21,393 nt of DNA from Desulfobacteraceae bacterium UBA5616 (lineage in GTDB: Bacteria > Desulfobacterota > Desulfobacteria > Desulfobacterales > UBA5616). Every line of letters starts with the position of its first letter. Position 1 is the stretch's first letter. Below are positions 6,282 through 15,367 of the stretch, piece by piece. Location: contig DIKO01000044.1 in the NCBI GenBank assembly GCA_002423615.1, positions 2,975 through 24,367 of the forward strand. Reading direction: 5' to 3'. The notes under the pieces were generated by a model. That model did not search any database. It saw only the letters and a program-made list of their open reading frames with translations, and had not been told where the DNA came from. Made by a program: the position numbers and the translations under genes.

Positions 6282-8720
6282 ATGCCTGAGACCACTAAAC
6301 CATATCCCCGCAGTTTTTACCAGGTGATCCTGCCTCACCTCCCGAGTGCCGTTTTTCTGATCCTTGCCCTGTTGGGCATATACCTGACCAGTTTCCACAA
6401 TTATCTTCTCTTTCACAGCCTGGCCGAGGGGTTTGCCATCATTATTGCCGGCGGTATTTTCATGATCGCCTGGAACGCCCGGAAACTGCTCCCCAATCAT
6501 TATCTGCTGATGGTCGGAATCGCCTATCTCAATGTCGGCGCTATCGATTTTGTCCACATGATGAGTTACAAGGGGATGGGGGTGTTTGAAAACGAGGGGG
6601 CGAATATCCCCACCCAGCTCTGGATTGCCGCCCGATATCTGGAAGCCCTCTCCCTTTTATCAGCGCCCTTTTTTTTTAAACGGAGAACCTCACCCCGTGG
6701 CGCCTTTGTTGCCTATGCGCTGGTCACGGCACTTTTTCTGGCATCGATCTTTTACTGGAAAATCTTTCCGGACTGCTTTATTGAAGGTTCCGGGCTGACC
6801 CCCTTCAAAATTTTCAGTGAATATCTGATCTGCCTGATCCTGGTGGCGGCAGGTGTTATTTTGATGCGGAAGGCAAAGGACCTTCACCGGAATATCCTGA
6901 TTCTGATCCTTGCCTCCATCGCCGTAACCATCGTGCAGGAGCTTTCCTTTACGTTATATATCGACCTCTACGGACTTTCCAATATGATCGGCCATTTTTT
7001 AAAGGTCGTTTCATTCTACCTGTTATACAAGGCCATCATTCATACCGGCCTGATCGCCCCGTGGGACCTTCTCTTCACGGAGTTAAAGCACAGCGAACAG
7101 CGTTACCGGGGGCTTTTCGAAACCATGAATGAAGGATTCGCCCTGCACGAGATCATTAAAGATAACCAGGGGAACCCTTACGACTACCGCTTTCTGGAAA
7201 TCAATCCGGCCTTCGAAGGCCAAACAGGGCTGAAGGCCGCTGACATTTCCGGCCGAACGCTTCATGAAGTGCTGCCCCAGGTCGAAGCAACCTGGGTCGA
7301 ACGATACGGCCGTGTCGCGTTGACGGGTGAGCCGGCCCATTTTGAAGAGTGGAGCGAAGCACTGGGCCGGCACTATCAAGTAAGCGCTTTCCAGACCGCC
7401 CCGGAACAATTCGCAGCCATATTCCTGGATATTACGGATAAAAAGCGGGCCCGGGAAGAGCTTCAGCGCAAAGAATCCCGTTTCAGGCTTCTCTCGAAAA
7501 CCGCGGGCAGCCTGCTTCAAACAAACGATCCCCAGGGAATCGTAAACGATCTTTGCCGTGAGGTCATGGAACACCTGGACTGCCATGTTTTCTTCAACTT
7601 TCTTGCGGACGAAGGAGCCGGAAAACTCCACTTGAATGCATGGGCGGGGATTCCCGAGGAAGAGGCATTAAAAATCGAATGGCTCGATTACGGCATCGCC
7701 GTCTGCGGCTGCACAGCACAAAGCATGCGGCCGATCATTGCCGAAGATATCTTTCATACTCCCGATATCCGGACCGATCTTGTCAAATCATACGGCATCC
7801 AGGCATACGCATGCCACCCCTTGCTGGCACAGGGCCAGATCATCGGGACCCTTTCATTCGGGACCAAAACCCGGAAATATTTCTCAGAAGAAGATCTGGA
7901 CCTCATGAGGACCGTCACCGATCAGGTCGCCACCGCCATGGAACGGATCCGGTTGATTCTGGAGATCCGGAAAGCGCGGGGTGAGCTTGAAACCCGTGTT
8001 CAGGAAAGAACATCCGAACTTGCCAGAATCAACCGGGATCTGACGGATTTCAACCACATTGCAACCCATGATCTTCAGGAACCCCTGCGCCTCATCATGA
8101 CCCTTGGGGATCTTCTGATTTCCAAATACCGGGAAAACATGGACAAGGAAGGGCAGTACATTATCGAGCGGATCCAGAATTCTACCAAAAGAGCCGTCAC
8201 CTCGATCCGTGACATCCAAAAATATTCAATGCTCAGTTCTCATCAACCCAGGTTCAGACAAACCGACCTGAACATGGTCCTAAGCGGGGTTATGGCCGAG
8301 TTTAAAGAGCTCGGAACGAAAAGCGGGGCGGTTGTCGAGGTTGGAGATCTTCCCACCCTTGAAGCGGATGCCGAACAAATCGGCGATGTCTTCAGGAACC
8401 TCCTCAGCAATGCCCTGAAATTCAATGGCAGTGCCAGGCCCAGGATCCAGATTTCCGCAGGAGCCGTTGATGCGGGAACACGGTATCGGATTTATGTGAA
8501 AGACAACGGCATTGGGTTCAATGAGCGTTTTCTGGATAAGATATTTACGCCCTTCCAGAGGCTCAACGACATGCTCCGTTTTGAAGGAAGCGGGATCGGT
8601 CTTGCACTGTGCCGGAAACTGGTGGAAGCCCACGGCGGAAGTATAACGGCAACGAGCAAACCGGATCAGGGGGCTACATTCATTATCACCCTGCCCGTTC
8701 ATCAGCAGAAAAACATATAA
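6282..8720 (+). CDS. Sensor histidine kinase, MASE3-PAS-GAF-HisKA-HATPase
   Basis: The protein has 812 residues. Residues about 10-260 form a MASE3-type integral membrane sensor, with about eight hydrophobic helices and the conserved stretches YLNVGAIDFVHMMSYKGMGV and IAARYLEALSLL. A PAS domain (about 270-400) starts RYRGLFETMNEGFALHEI. A GAF domain (about 405-565) contains VCGCTAQSMRPI and ACHPLLAQGQIIGTLSFG. A coiled linker leads to the kinase core. The phospho-acceptor His (about 597) is in ATHDLQEPLRLI, the HDLQEPLR variant also common in phytochrome-like kinases. ATP-binding boxes are NLLSNALKFN, DNGIGF and GSGIGLALCRKLV. It is an inner-membrane kinase of unknown signal, with no adjacent response regulator. 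The ribosome site AAGGAAG (6265-6271) is better spaced for a GTG at 6279 than for the ATG at 6282; the two differ by one residue. Confidence 0.93.
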   Translation: MPETTKPYPRSFYQVILPHLPSAVFLILALLGIYLTSFHNYLLFHSLAEGFAIIIAGGIFMIAWNARKLLPNHYLLMVGIAYLNVGAIDFVHMMSYKGMGVFENEGANIPTQLWIAARYLEALSLLSAPFFFKRRTSPRGAFVAYALVTALFLASIFYWKIFPDCFIEGSGLTPFKIFSEYLICLILVAAGVILMRKAKDLHRNILILILASIAVTIVQELSFTLYIDLYGLSNMIGHFLKVVSFYLLYKAIIHTGLIAPWDLLFTELKHSEQRYRGLFETMNEGFALHEIIKDNQGNPYDYRFLEINPAFEGQTGLKAADISGRTLHEVLPQVEATWVERYGRVALTGEPAHFEEWSEALGRHYQVSAFQTAPEQFAAIFLDITDKKRAREELQRKESRFRLLSKTAGSLLQTNDPQGIVNDLCREVMEHLDCHVFFNFLADEGAGKLHLNAWAGIPEEEALKIEWLDYGIAVCGCTAQSMRPIIAEDIFHTPDIRTDLVKSYGIQAYACHPLLAQGQIIGTLSFGTKTRKYFSEEDLDLMRTVTDQVATAMERIRLILEIRKARGELETRVQERTSELARINRDLTDFNHIATHDLQEPLRLIMTLGDLLISKYRENMDKEGQYIIERIQNSTKRAVTSIRDIQKYSMLSSHQPRFRQTDLNMVLSGVMAEFKELGTKSGAVVEVGDLPTLEADAEQIGDVFRNLLSNALKFNGSARPRIQISAGAVDAGTRYRIYVKDNGIGFNERFLDKIFTPFQRLNDMLRFEGSGIGLALCRKLVEAHGGSITATSKPDQGATFIITLPVHQQKNI

Positions 8721-8743
8721 GGCCCGATCATCCCGGTTTTTTC

Positions 8744-10678
8744 CTAATTCCTGCGATGTCGCATGAGGTTGATCAAACCGCCTGCCAGAATAATTTCAGC
8801 CTGATCGGCGGTTAATGAATGTTCAGCGGAAAAAACGGTGTTTTGGGTCTTATTGGAAAACCGGATCGGCTTTCCCCGACGCAATACCCTGTATACCTCC
8901 TCAACCTCGAGAATGTCATCCTGTTCGATATTGTCATAATCTTCCGGGTTTTCAAACGTTACCGGCAATACCCCGAAACTGATTAAATTTTGCCGGTGAA
9001 TCCGGGCGAAGTTTTTGGCGACGACAATTTTAAGCCCCAGATAGCGCGGCGATATGGCCGCATGTTCCCGACTGGACCCCTGTCCATAGTTATTTCCGGC
9101 CACGATAACAAAACCCTGTTGGTGGCGCATGGCACGTTCGTAAAACGTTACGTCCATTCCGTTAAACACATGCTTGCTGATTTCCGGAATATTGCTGCGA
9201 AAGGGCAGTGTCCCGGCGCCGGCCGGCAGGATCTCGTCGGTAGAGATATCATCTCCGGTCTTTAACAGTACCGGCCCGCAAATGACCTCCGGCGCAGGAT
9301 CAAAAAGCGGCAGGGGCTGAATGTTCGGTCCCTTCTCCAGTTCCAGCGCGGCGCCTGAATCCGGTGGCGGTGCCTGTATGGGGGTACTTACGGGAAAAGT
9401 GTCCGGCTCGATAAATTCATGATACTTCAGACCCAGTGTACGGGGATCGGTGATCACTCCGGTTAAGGCCGAAGCCGTGGCGGTTTCAGGACTGCATAAA
9501 TAGACCTGGTCTTCCTTTGTTCCGGACCTGCCCGGAAAATTTCGGGGAACCGTTCGAAGACTGATTCTTCCGGTAGCCGGAGCCTGCCCCATGCCGATGC
9601 ATCCATTGCATCCTGCCTGATGGATTCTGGCTCCGGCGTGGATCAATTTTTTCAAAAGACCCGTATCGCTGAGACATTCCAGCATCTGCCGTGACGTCGG
9701 ATTGACATCAAATGAAACCCGGTCATTCACTTGCCTTCCTTCAACCATGAGGGCCGGAACGGCAAAATCACGAAATCCCGGATTGGCCGAGGAGCCGATG
9801 TAAGCCTGGTAAATATCCCGGCCGGCCACCTCCTTTACCGGCACCACGTTGCCGGGGCTGGACGGAAGTGCAATCAAGGGCTCCAACCGGGATAAATCGA
9901 TTTGATCCGTTTCATCATAATCCGCATTTTCGTCAGCAACGATTAATGTCCACTCCTTTTCCCTCCCCTGCTGCCGCATGAATTTTCGGGTCGCCTCATC
10001 CGACGGAAAAACCGTCGTTGTAGCACCCAGTTCCGTACCCATATTGGCAATGACATGCCGGTCCATAGCGGAAAGGCAATCCAGCCCGGGTCCATGGTAT
10101 TCGATAATTTTCCCGAGCCCTCCCCTTACCCCGTGTCTTCGCAGCATTTCCAGGATAACGTCCTTGGCGCTCACCCATTGGGGAAGGGTTCCGGTCAGGT
10201 ACACCCCCATGATCTCGGGCATTTCCAGGGTGATGGACTCCCCGGCCATGGCCATGGCCACATCAATCCCACCGGCCCCCAGAGCCAGCATGCCCATGGA
10301 GCCGGCAGCCGGGGTATGGCTGTCCGAACCCAGAAGACTTTGTCCCGGTATGGCAAAACGTTCCATGTGAATCGGGTGACTGACACCGTTGCCCGGACGG
10401 CTGAACCAGATCCCGAATTTCCGACACGCGCTCCTCAAAAATATGTGATCATCAGCGTTTTTATAATCCGTCTGCAAAAGGTTGTGGTCCACATATTGGG
10501 CGGAAAGCCTTGTTTTCACCCGCGAAATACCCATTGCCGCAAATTCAAGCATGACCATCGTACCGGTGGCGTCCTGGGTCAGGGTCTGGTCAATGCCGAT
10601 GCGGATATGTTTTCCCGGTGACGGGGTTCCATCCACCAGATGGCGTTCAATAAGTTTCAGGGATACATTTTGGCCCAT
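8744..10678 (-). CDS. Aconitate hydratase (short, roughly 640-residue type)
   Basis: The 644-residue protein is predicted to interconvert citrate and isocitrate through cis-aconitate. The N-terminal catalytic domains carry DQTLTQDATGTMVMLEF, LLGSDSHTPAAGSMGMLALG and the cluster motif AGCNGCIGMGQAP, with two of the usual three [4Fe-4S] ligands. The swivel domain (about 470-644) has GDDISTDEILPAG and YGQGSSREHAA. The length and the DQTLTQDATGT block fit the short aconitases of anaerobes and Aquifex rather than the roughly 900-residue AcnA or AcnB. The block that in mitochondrial aconitase is GSCTNSSYED, holding the third cluster Cys, reads GSSANPGFRDF here, so that Cys is Ser. The start follows the broken VOC gene closely and the two are probably co-transcribed. 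No strong ribosome site is visible. It converges with the kinase at 6282-8720. Confidence 0.93.
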   Translation of the reverse strand: MGQNVSLKLIERHLVDGTPSPGKHIRIGIDQTLTQDATGTMVMLEFAAMGISRVKTRLSAQYVDHNLLQTDYKNADDHIFLRSACRKFGIWFSRPGNGVSHPIHMERFAIPGQSLLGSDSHTPAAGSMGMLALGAGGIDVAMAMAGESITLEMPEIMGVYLTGTLPQWVSAKDVILEMLRRHGVRGGLGKIIEYHGPGLDCLSAMDRHVIANMGTELGATTTVFPSDEATRKFMRQQGREKEWTLIVADENADYDETDQIDLSRLEPLIALPSSPGNVVPVKEVAGRDIYQAYIGSSANPGFRDFAVPALMVEGRQVNDRVSFDVNPTSRQMLECLSDTGLLKKLIHAGARIHQAGCNGCIGMGQAPATGRISLRTVPRNFPGRSGTKEDQVYLCSPETATASALTGVITDPRTLGLKYHEFIEPDTFPVSTPIQAPPPDSGAALELEKGPNIQPLPLFDPAPEVICGPVLLKTGDDISTDEILPAGAGTLPFRSNIPEISKHVFNGMDVTFYERAMRHQQGFVIVAGNNYGQGSSREHAAISPRYLGLKIVVAKNFARIHRQNLISFGVLPVTFENPEDYDNIEQDDILEVEEVYRVLRRGKPIRFSNKTQNTVFSAEHSLTADQAEIILAGGLINLMRHRRN

Positions 10679-11109
10679 GGTTTGTTCTCAAAGTCCGTCC
10701 ATTCCTCATTGAGGCATCTGACTTGCATCCATCCAGAAGAATTCCCAAATATGCCCATCGGGGTCCTCGAGGCACGGTCATACATAAAACCATAATCCTC
10801 CGCCTCTCGATGTTCCCGGCCGCCGGACATCAGCGCCTTTTTCATGAATTCGTCAACCCGTTCCCGGCTATCCACCTGAAGCGCAAGAAGCACCTCGGTC
10901 GTTGTCCTCGTGTCCGCGATCCCCTTTTTGGTAAAGCGAAGAAAGCTCTTCGGGGTGTGAAGCATGGCATAGATGGTGTCGGATATCACCAGGGCTGCTG
11001 CCTGATCGTCTGTAAATTGCGGGTTGAACGAAAATCCCAGGGCCGTGAAAAAATCCATCGATCGCTGTAAATCAGCTACAGCGAGATTGACGTAAATGGC
11101 TTTCGGCAT
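10657..11109 (-). CDS. VOC/glyoxalase family protein, frameshifted near its end
   Basis: The protein starts with MPKAIYVNLAVADLQRSMDF and FTALGFSFNPQFTD, the first beta-alpha-beta unit of the vicinal oxygen chelate fold (PhnB/glyoxalase-like). The reading continues correctly to YGFMYDRA at about residue 112. After that the open frame gives unrelated sequence to a stop at 10657. A shift of one base at about 10768-10773 restores the expected ending EDPDGHIWEFFWMDASQMPQ and a stop at 10706-10708. The restored part includes the DPDGHxWE motif with the likely metal-binding Glu. The change is either a real inactivating frameshift or an error in the sequence. AAGGAGG lies 5 bases before the ATG at 11109. 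With the restored frame, the gap to the aconitase start would be 27 bases instead of an overlap. Confidence 0.85.
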   Translation of the reverse strand: MPKAIYVNLAVADLQRSMDFFTALGFSFNPQFTDDQAAALVISDTIYAMLHTPKSFLRFTKKGIADTRTTTEVLLALQVDSRERVDEFMKKALMSGGREHREAEDYGFMYDRASRTPMGIFGNSSGWMQVRCLNEEWTDFENKPWAKMYP

Positions 11110-11440
11110 GGTTGCCTCCTTCGAGTTTCGTAAAGGGATTATCCATAAAAAAAATCCTTAAATAATGTTGACCTGTCATGTCCATAGCAGAGAAGCAACA
11201 GGCACATCGGTCAAGGTACCTAATCTCCCATAAATGCATTTGGGGGTATGGGGTGTTTACCTACTTATCTTTTCGGTAAGCTTGTATTTTATCGAGAATA
11301 ATTCTGCAGAACCGAAGTGGGGTCACCTGGAACAAACATCAGGAAGCATTTCCCGGATCACCAGGTCCGGGGAAAGAGGGGATTTCCCCTCAGAGAGAGG
11401 TTGCGGGAATTATAGGTTTCTTCATATTTGGGAAAAGGCT
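11110..11440. other. Intergenic region between VOC gene and hybrid kinase
   Basis: Both neighbours are on the - strand, so this stretch should contain the end of the kinase transcript and the promoter of the VOC-aconitase unit. Two short inverted repeats compete for the same bases: CCCGGA (11352-11357) with TCCGGG (11366-11371), and GGGGAAA (11369-11375) with TTTCCCC (11383-11389). No convincing promoter or riboswitch was recognised. A 72-residue + strand frame at 11234-11452 has no ribosome site and overlaps the kinase end, so it is not called. Confidence 0.4.
11376..11391 (-). terminator. Possible transcript-end hairpin of the kinase operon
   Basis: GAGGGG and CCCCTC form a 6-bp GC-rich stem with a 4-base loop, about 50 bases after the hybrid kinase stop codon on the - strand. 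Only three T residues follow on that strand, so it is a weak candidate for intrinsic termination. Confidence 0.35.
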
Positions 11441-14400
11441 TCACCCCTGTAACTTTTCTATTTCATCGATCATGCGAAGGATGCCCTCAAAATCGAAATC
11501 TTCCGACAGTTGAGCGATCCTGGCAAGATAGGGATCAAATTCTTTTGAACGGGAGGCCATCTCCTCGGCAACAGCCGTCAGCCCGGACACGTCTCCCATT
11601 TCGGCGGCCTCACGCAAGCGCCCCGCAGCCTCCCTGGCCAGATCCGCCGGAAGCTTCGGGGTCGATTCAAGCAATGGTGCGGGGACCGGCTTCGCTTCCA
11701 ATGCTTCCAGGTTCCGGACGGACCGCAAGGCTTGGTCCATCCGTGCTTCAAAGGTTACCAGTGCTTTGGTAAGGGCATCCGGCAAAGGTGGTTTCTTTTT
11801 GTCCGCAGGCTTGACCAGCTTCTCCAGTTCTGCGGATGCTTCCTGCAGCTGATATGCAGCCAGGTTGCCGGCCAGTCCCTTGACATCGTGGATCATTTGG
11901 TGGGCCTGGAGGTAATCCCCGGCATCCAGAGCATTCCGGATGTCACCGGCATTCTTTGAATATTTGGCGGCAAAACTTATCAAGAGCTTACGATAAAGAG
12001 GCTTATTTCCCCGTAGACGCTGCAAACCATCCGAAAGGGCGAAGCCGTCCAGAGCGGCTGGAAACAGCTGATCCCCCCCGAAGGGGGGGGAAGTACCATC
12101 CGGCTCCGAAACCTCATACCGGTCCGGAATTGGGTTTGACGCTTGTTCTTCCATGACGGGGAGCGGGTTCTTCGAAATCCAACTATCCAGGATTGCATAG
12201 AGTTGCTTCGGGTCGATGGGTTTGTTGATATGACCGTTCATACCGGCTTCGATGCTCTTCTCCTGGTCTCCCGCCATCGCGTGAGCGGTCATGGCGATGA
12301 TGGGCAGATCCTTGAACCGCGTATCCTGGCGGATCGTCCGGGTTGCGGTGTATCCGTCCATCACGGGCATCTGCACATCCATCAGAACGGCATCGAAACG
12401 ATTCGCCTGAACGGCATCCACGGCTTCCTGGCCGTTGTTGGCCAGGGATACCATCGCCCCTGCATTCGCAAGGATTTCCATGGCGATCTGCTGGTTGATT
12501 TCGTTGTCTTCAACAATCAGGACCCGCGCGCCTTTGAGACTTATAAACCCGTCCGTGCCCTGTTCCTTTTTGTCCACGGGCCGAAGCTCCCTGGAAGCGC
12601 CTTTTTCCAGAGCGTTCATGATGGTGTCGAACATCACCGATGGGCTTATCGGTTTAATCAGGAAACCGTCCAGTCCGGCCGCCTCCGCCCGCCACATGAT
12701 TTCTTCCCGTCCATAGGCGCTTACCAGAACGATGAGGGGGATCTTTGTCAACCCCGGGTTGCGCTTGATCCGTTTCGAGGCCTCAATGCCGTCCATTCCC
12801 GGCAGTTTCCAGTCCATCACCACTATGTCGTAAGGCCGCCCGCCGATCGAGTTTTCTATCTCCCGCAACCCTTCTTCGCCGGAAGACGCCAATTTTACTT
12901 CAAAGGAAAAAGACTCCAGCATCCTCTGAAAAATCTCCCGGGATGTCGGGTTGTCATCCACGACCAGCGCTTTGAGACCTCTCAGGGCCGGCGGTGGAAT
13001 GTGGCAGGTCCTGCAGGTTTCCTTGTCGGTTCCGAAAACGGCGGTAAAGAAAAACGTGCTGCCGACCCCCGGTACGCTCTCAACCCAGATCTTGCCGCCC
13101 ATCATCTCCACGAGACGCTGACAAATGGTAAGGCCCAGCCCGCTTCCGCCATACTTACGGGTAATAGATGAGTCTGCCTGGCTGAAGGACGTGAACAACC
13201 GCGCGATATGTTCCCTGGTCAGGCCGATGCCCGTATCGCGCACGGCAAACTGAATGACCGTGGTCCTATCGGTCAGGCTGACCAGCTCCGTGGAAACGAC
13301 GATCTCACCGCGCTCGGTAAATTTGATGGCGTTGTTGGCCAGGTTGACCAAAACCTGACTCAACCGCAGAGGATCACCCACCAGCGTGCGGGGAACATCG
13401 TCATTGGTGCTGAACAAGACCTCGATCCCCTCCTTTTCCTGGGCTTTTAATGTAATCTGGGTGGCCAGGTTGTCCAGGACTTCATCCAGATTAAAACCGA
13501 TGGATTCCATGCTCAGTTTTCCGGCCTCGATCTTTGAAAAGTCCAGAATATCGTTGATAACGGCCAGAAGAGAGTTTGCGGAAATCTGAATCTTGTTGAG
13601 GTAGTCTCTTTGCTTCGGCGTCAGGTCCGTCTTCAATGCCAGATACGTCATCCCCAGGACGGCATTCATCGGGGTGCGGATCTCGTGGCTCATGTTGGCG
13701 AGAAAATCGCTTTTTGCCCGGGTGGCCGCCTCAGCCTTGTTCCGTTCGATGATGAGCTCCTCCTCCATTTTTTTGAGATGGGTGATATCGGTAACCATGG
13801 CAAAGGAGCCTGTTTTTACTTTGTTTTTATCATAAAGGGGGGTTGCATGGAACAGACAGAGCACTTTCGAACCGTCCGGTCGGCTGAGGGCGATCTCATA
13901 GATCCCGGTTTCGCCGGTAGCCCTTCGTTTGATCTGGTCCTTCATAATCGCAGTATTTTCCTCATCCAGGAATTCAGATACCGTCCTTCCGAGGATATCT
14001 TCACGAGGCATGCCTAAAAATTTGCACATCGTGTCGTTGACATCCAGGGTTTGAGCGTCATTATTGATCCACCAAAAACCTTCGTTCGTGGTTGTCAGAA
14101 TGCTTTTGAGATGATATTCGCTCTCCTGTATGGCATCCTCCGCTTTTTTTCGATCTGTGATATCCCGGAACACCACGATGGACCCAATAATTTTATCCCC
14201 TTTACGATGGGGCACGCTGGTGTAGGAAACATCAAAAAATGACCCCTCCTTTCGCCAGAACACCTCGTCCCTTCGGAAACTGGTTATCCCCTGGGTATAG
14301 GACAGATAAATCGGGCAGGTGTTTCGTGAGTGGGGTGAGCCATCTTCATTCGAGTGGTGGAACAGGTCATGTATCGATTGCCCGATGATTTCAGAAGAGG

Positions 14401-15367
14401 AATATCCGAGCATTTTCTGAGCGGCTTCATTGGCATACGTGCATCTGCCTTCCACATCAGTGCCGAATATGCCTTCCGCCACCGATTGCAGAATAAGTCG
14501 GCTGTATTCCTCGGATTCCTTGAGCTTCTCAATTCGATCATCCACCAGGTTTTCAAAATGCGACTTGCACCGGATCAATTCCGTTTTGGCCTGTTCGGCG
14601 TCCTGGGCGCTTATTTTACAGGCATTCCGAACTTCCTTGGTTTTCATCCGCTCATGGCTCAGGGATGCCGCGAGACTGGTGAAACCCGTCAGAAACCCGA
14701 GGATGGCGGGCAGTTTCTCCCGGGAAATGATGGGTACGTCATCGAGAGCCCCCAGGTATTCTGCCGTATCGAAACCGCATTCCCGAGCCTGCTTTTTAAA
14801 ATATTCTCGGTCGGGCTCGTTTAGAAGAAACTGTCCCACTAAAACATCGGCCACATGAAGGCCTTCAATGATGATCGGGGAAACGGCCTCGATCAGACCA
14901 TTCTTGCAGTGGTAGATCGAATATTGCTTGCCTTCGTGCAGATCCGCGGGGAACTCCGGGTCGCACGCGACACATCGGGCGCGAGTCCGCTGATGAACCC
15001 GGTGAAACGCGGTGCAGATGCGCCGGCAGTTTGCCGAGGCCAGGACATTGCCCTGAAGATCCAGGATAGCCGATGCAACTCCCACCGCCTTGCAAAAGTT
15101 TCCCAGAACCGGATTCAGGTGTTCAAGATCCACCAGATCCGTTAAGGAAAAATCTTTGGTTTCCAAAGGTGCGGAACCGTATCCGGCACTTTGATTTTTT
15201 TCCTTCGTCTTTCCTGTTTTTTTTTGATTGGTGGGTCTCAAGGCTGGGTCCTTTATCCTTTCCCTTGTCTTGCCGCCTAAATGGTTCCCGGTGTCTTCGT
15301 CCAAAGCCGTACCAATGAATCCATATGTCTTGAGGAAAGCCTCGACGGTATGGGTGCTAGTCGACAA
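11441..15367 (-). CDS. Hybrid histidine kinase, PocR-PAS-PAS-HisKA-HATPase-REC-REC-Hpt
   Basis: The protein has 1308 residues and no membrane segments. Residues 70-245 are a Cys-rich PocR ligand-sensing domain (DLEHLNPVLGNFCKAVGVAS, ANCRRIC, ARCVACDPEF, GQFLLNEPD). PAS domains follow at about 283-405 and 410-530. The kinase core has His about 560 in FLANMSHEIRTPMN, the N box VNLANNAIKFTERG, then DTGIGL and GGSGLGLTICQRLV. Two receiver domains carry phospho-Asp about 850 (DIVVMDWKLPGMDG) and about 996 (DAVLMDVQMPVMDG). The C-terminal Hpt has His about 1160 in MIHDVKGLAGNL. This is a complete phosphorelay in one chain, lacking only a final output protein. The start codon is TTG at 15365-15367; an in-frame stop lies two codons upstream and no later Met precedes PocR. 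The gene overlaps the upstream phosphatase gene by 11 bases, which implies translational coupling. Confidence 0.93.
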   Translation of the reverse strand: MSTSTHTVEAFLKTYGFIGTALDEDTGNHLGGKTRERIKDPALRPTNQKKTGKTKEKNQSAGYGSAPLETKDFSLTDLVDLEHLNPVLGNFCKAVGVASAILDLQGNVLASANCRRICTAFHRVHQRTRARCVACDPEFPADLHEGKQYSIYHCKNGLIEAVSPIIIEGLHVADVLVGQFLLNEPDREYFKKQARECGFDTAEYLGALDDVPIISREKLPAILGFLTGFTSLAASLSHERMKTKEVRNACKISAQDAEQAKTELIRCKSHFENLVDDRIEKLKESEEYSRLILQSVAEGIFGTDVEGRCTYANEAAQKMLGYSSSEIIGQSIHDLFHHSNEDGSPHSRNTCPIYLSYTQGITSFRRDEVFWRKEGSFFDVSYTSVPHRKGDKIIGSIVVFRDITDRKKAEDAIQESEYHLKSILTTTNEGFWWINNDAQTLDVNDTMCKFLGMPREDILGRTVSEFLDEENTAIMKDQIKRRATGETGIYEIALSRPDGSKVLCLFHATPLYDKNKVKTGSFAMVTDITHLKKMEEELIIERNKAEAATRAKSDFLANMSHEIRTPMNAVLGMTYLALKTDLTPKQRDYLNKIQISANSLLAVINDILDFSKIEAGKLSMESIGFNLDEVLDNLATQITLKAQEKEGIEVLFSTNDDVPRTLVGDPLRLSQVLVNLANNAIKFTERGEIVVSTELVSLTDRTTVIQFAVRDTGIGLTREHIARLFTSFSQADSSITRKYGGSGLGLTICQRLVEMMGGKIWVESVPGVGSTFFFTAVFGTDKETCRTCHIPPPALRGLKALVVDDNPTSREIFQRMLESFSFEVKLASSGEEGLREIENSIGGRPYDIVVMDWKLPGMDGIEASKRIKRNPGLTKIPLIVLVSAYGREEIMWRAEAAGLDGFLIKPISPSVMFDTIMNALEKGASRELRPVDKKEQGTDGFISLKGARVLIVEDNEINQQIAMEILANAGAMVSLANNGQEAVDAVQANRFDAVLMDVQMPVMDGYTATRTIRQDTRFKDLPIIAMTAHAMAGDQEKSIEAGMNGHINKPIDPKQLYAILDSWISKNPLPVMEEQASNPIPDRYEVSEPDGTSPPFGGDQLFPAALDGFALSDGLQRLRGNKPLYRKLLISFAAKYSKNAGDIRNALDAGDYLQAHQMIHDVKGLAGNLAAYQLQEASAELEKLVKPADKKKPPLPDALTKALVTFEARMDQALRSVRNLEALEAKPVPAPLLESTPKLPADLAREAAGRLREAAEMGDVSGLTAVAEEMASRSKEFDPYLARIAQLSEDFDFEGILRMIDEIEKLQG
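12073..12090 (-). repeat. Homopolymer hairpin in the kinase mRNA (C8-UUC-G7)
   Basis: On the coding (-) strand the sequence is eight C, then TTC, then seven G. It can fold into a 6-7 bp all-GC stem closed by a C(UUCG)G tetraloop, one of the most stable RNA loops known. It lies in the linker between the second receiver and the Hpt domain. Slippage in either homopolymer would frameshift the gene and remove Hpt. Confidence 0.7.

Noticed and set aside
10055..10621. 188-residue + strand frame inside the aconitase gene
   Set aside because: It is antisense to a well-conserved enzyme, has no ribosome site, and its composition is typical of a shadow frame.
11234..11452. 72-residue + strand frame with a hydrophobic start
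   Set aside because: It has no ribosome site, runs into the kinase 3' end and resembles no family.
12143..13171. 342-residue + strand frame inside the hybrid kinase gene
   Set aside because: It is antisense to conserved kinase and receiver domains; its length arises from codon bias on the opposite strand.
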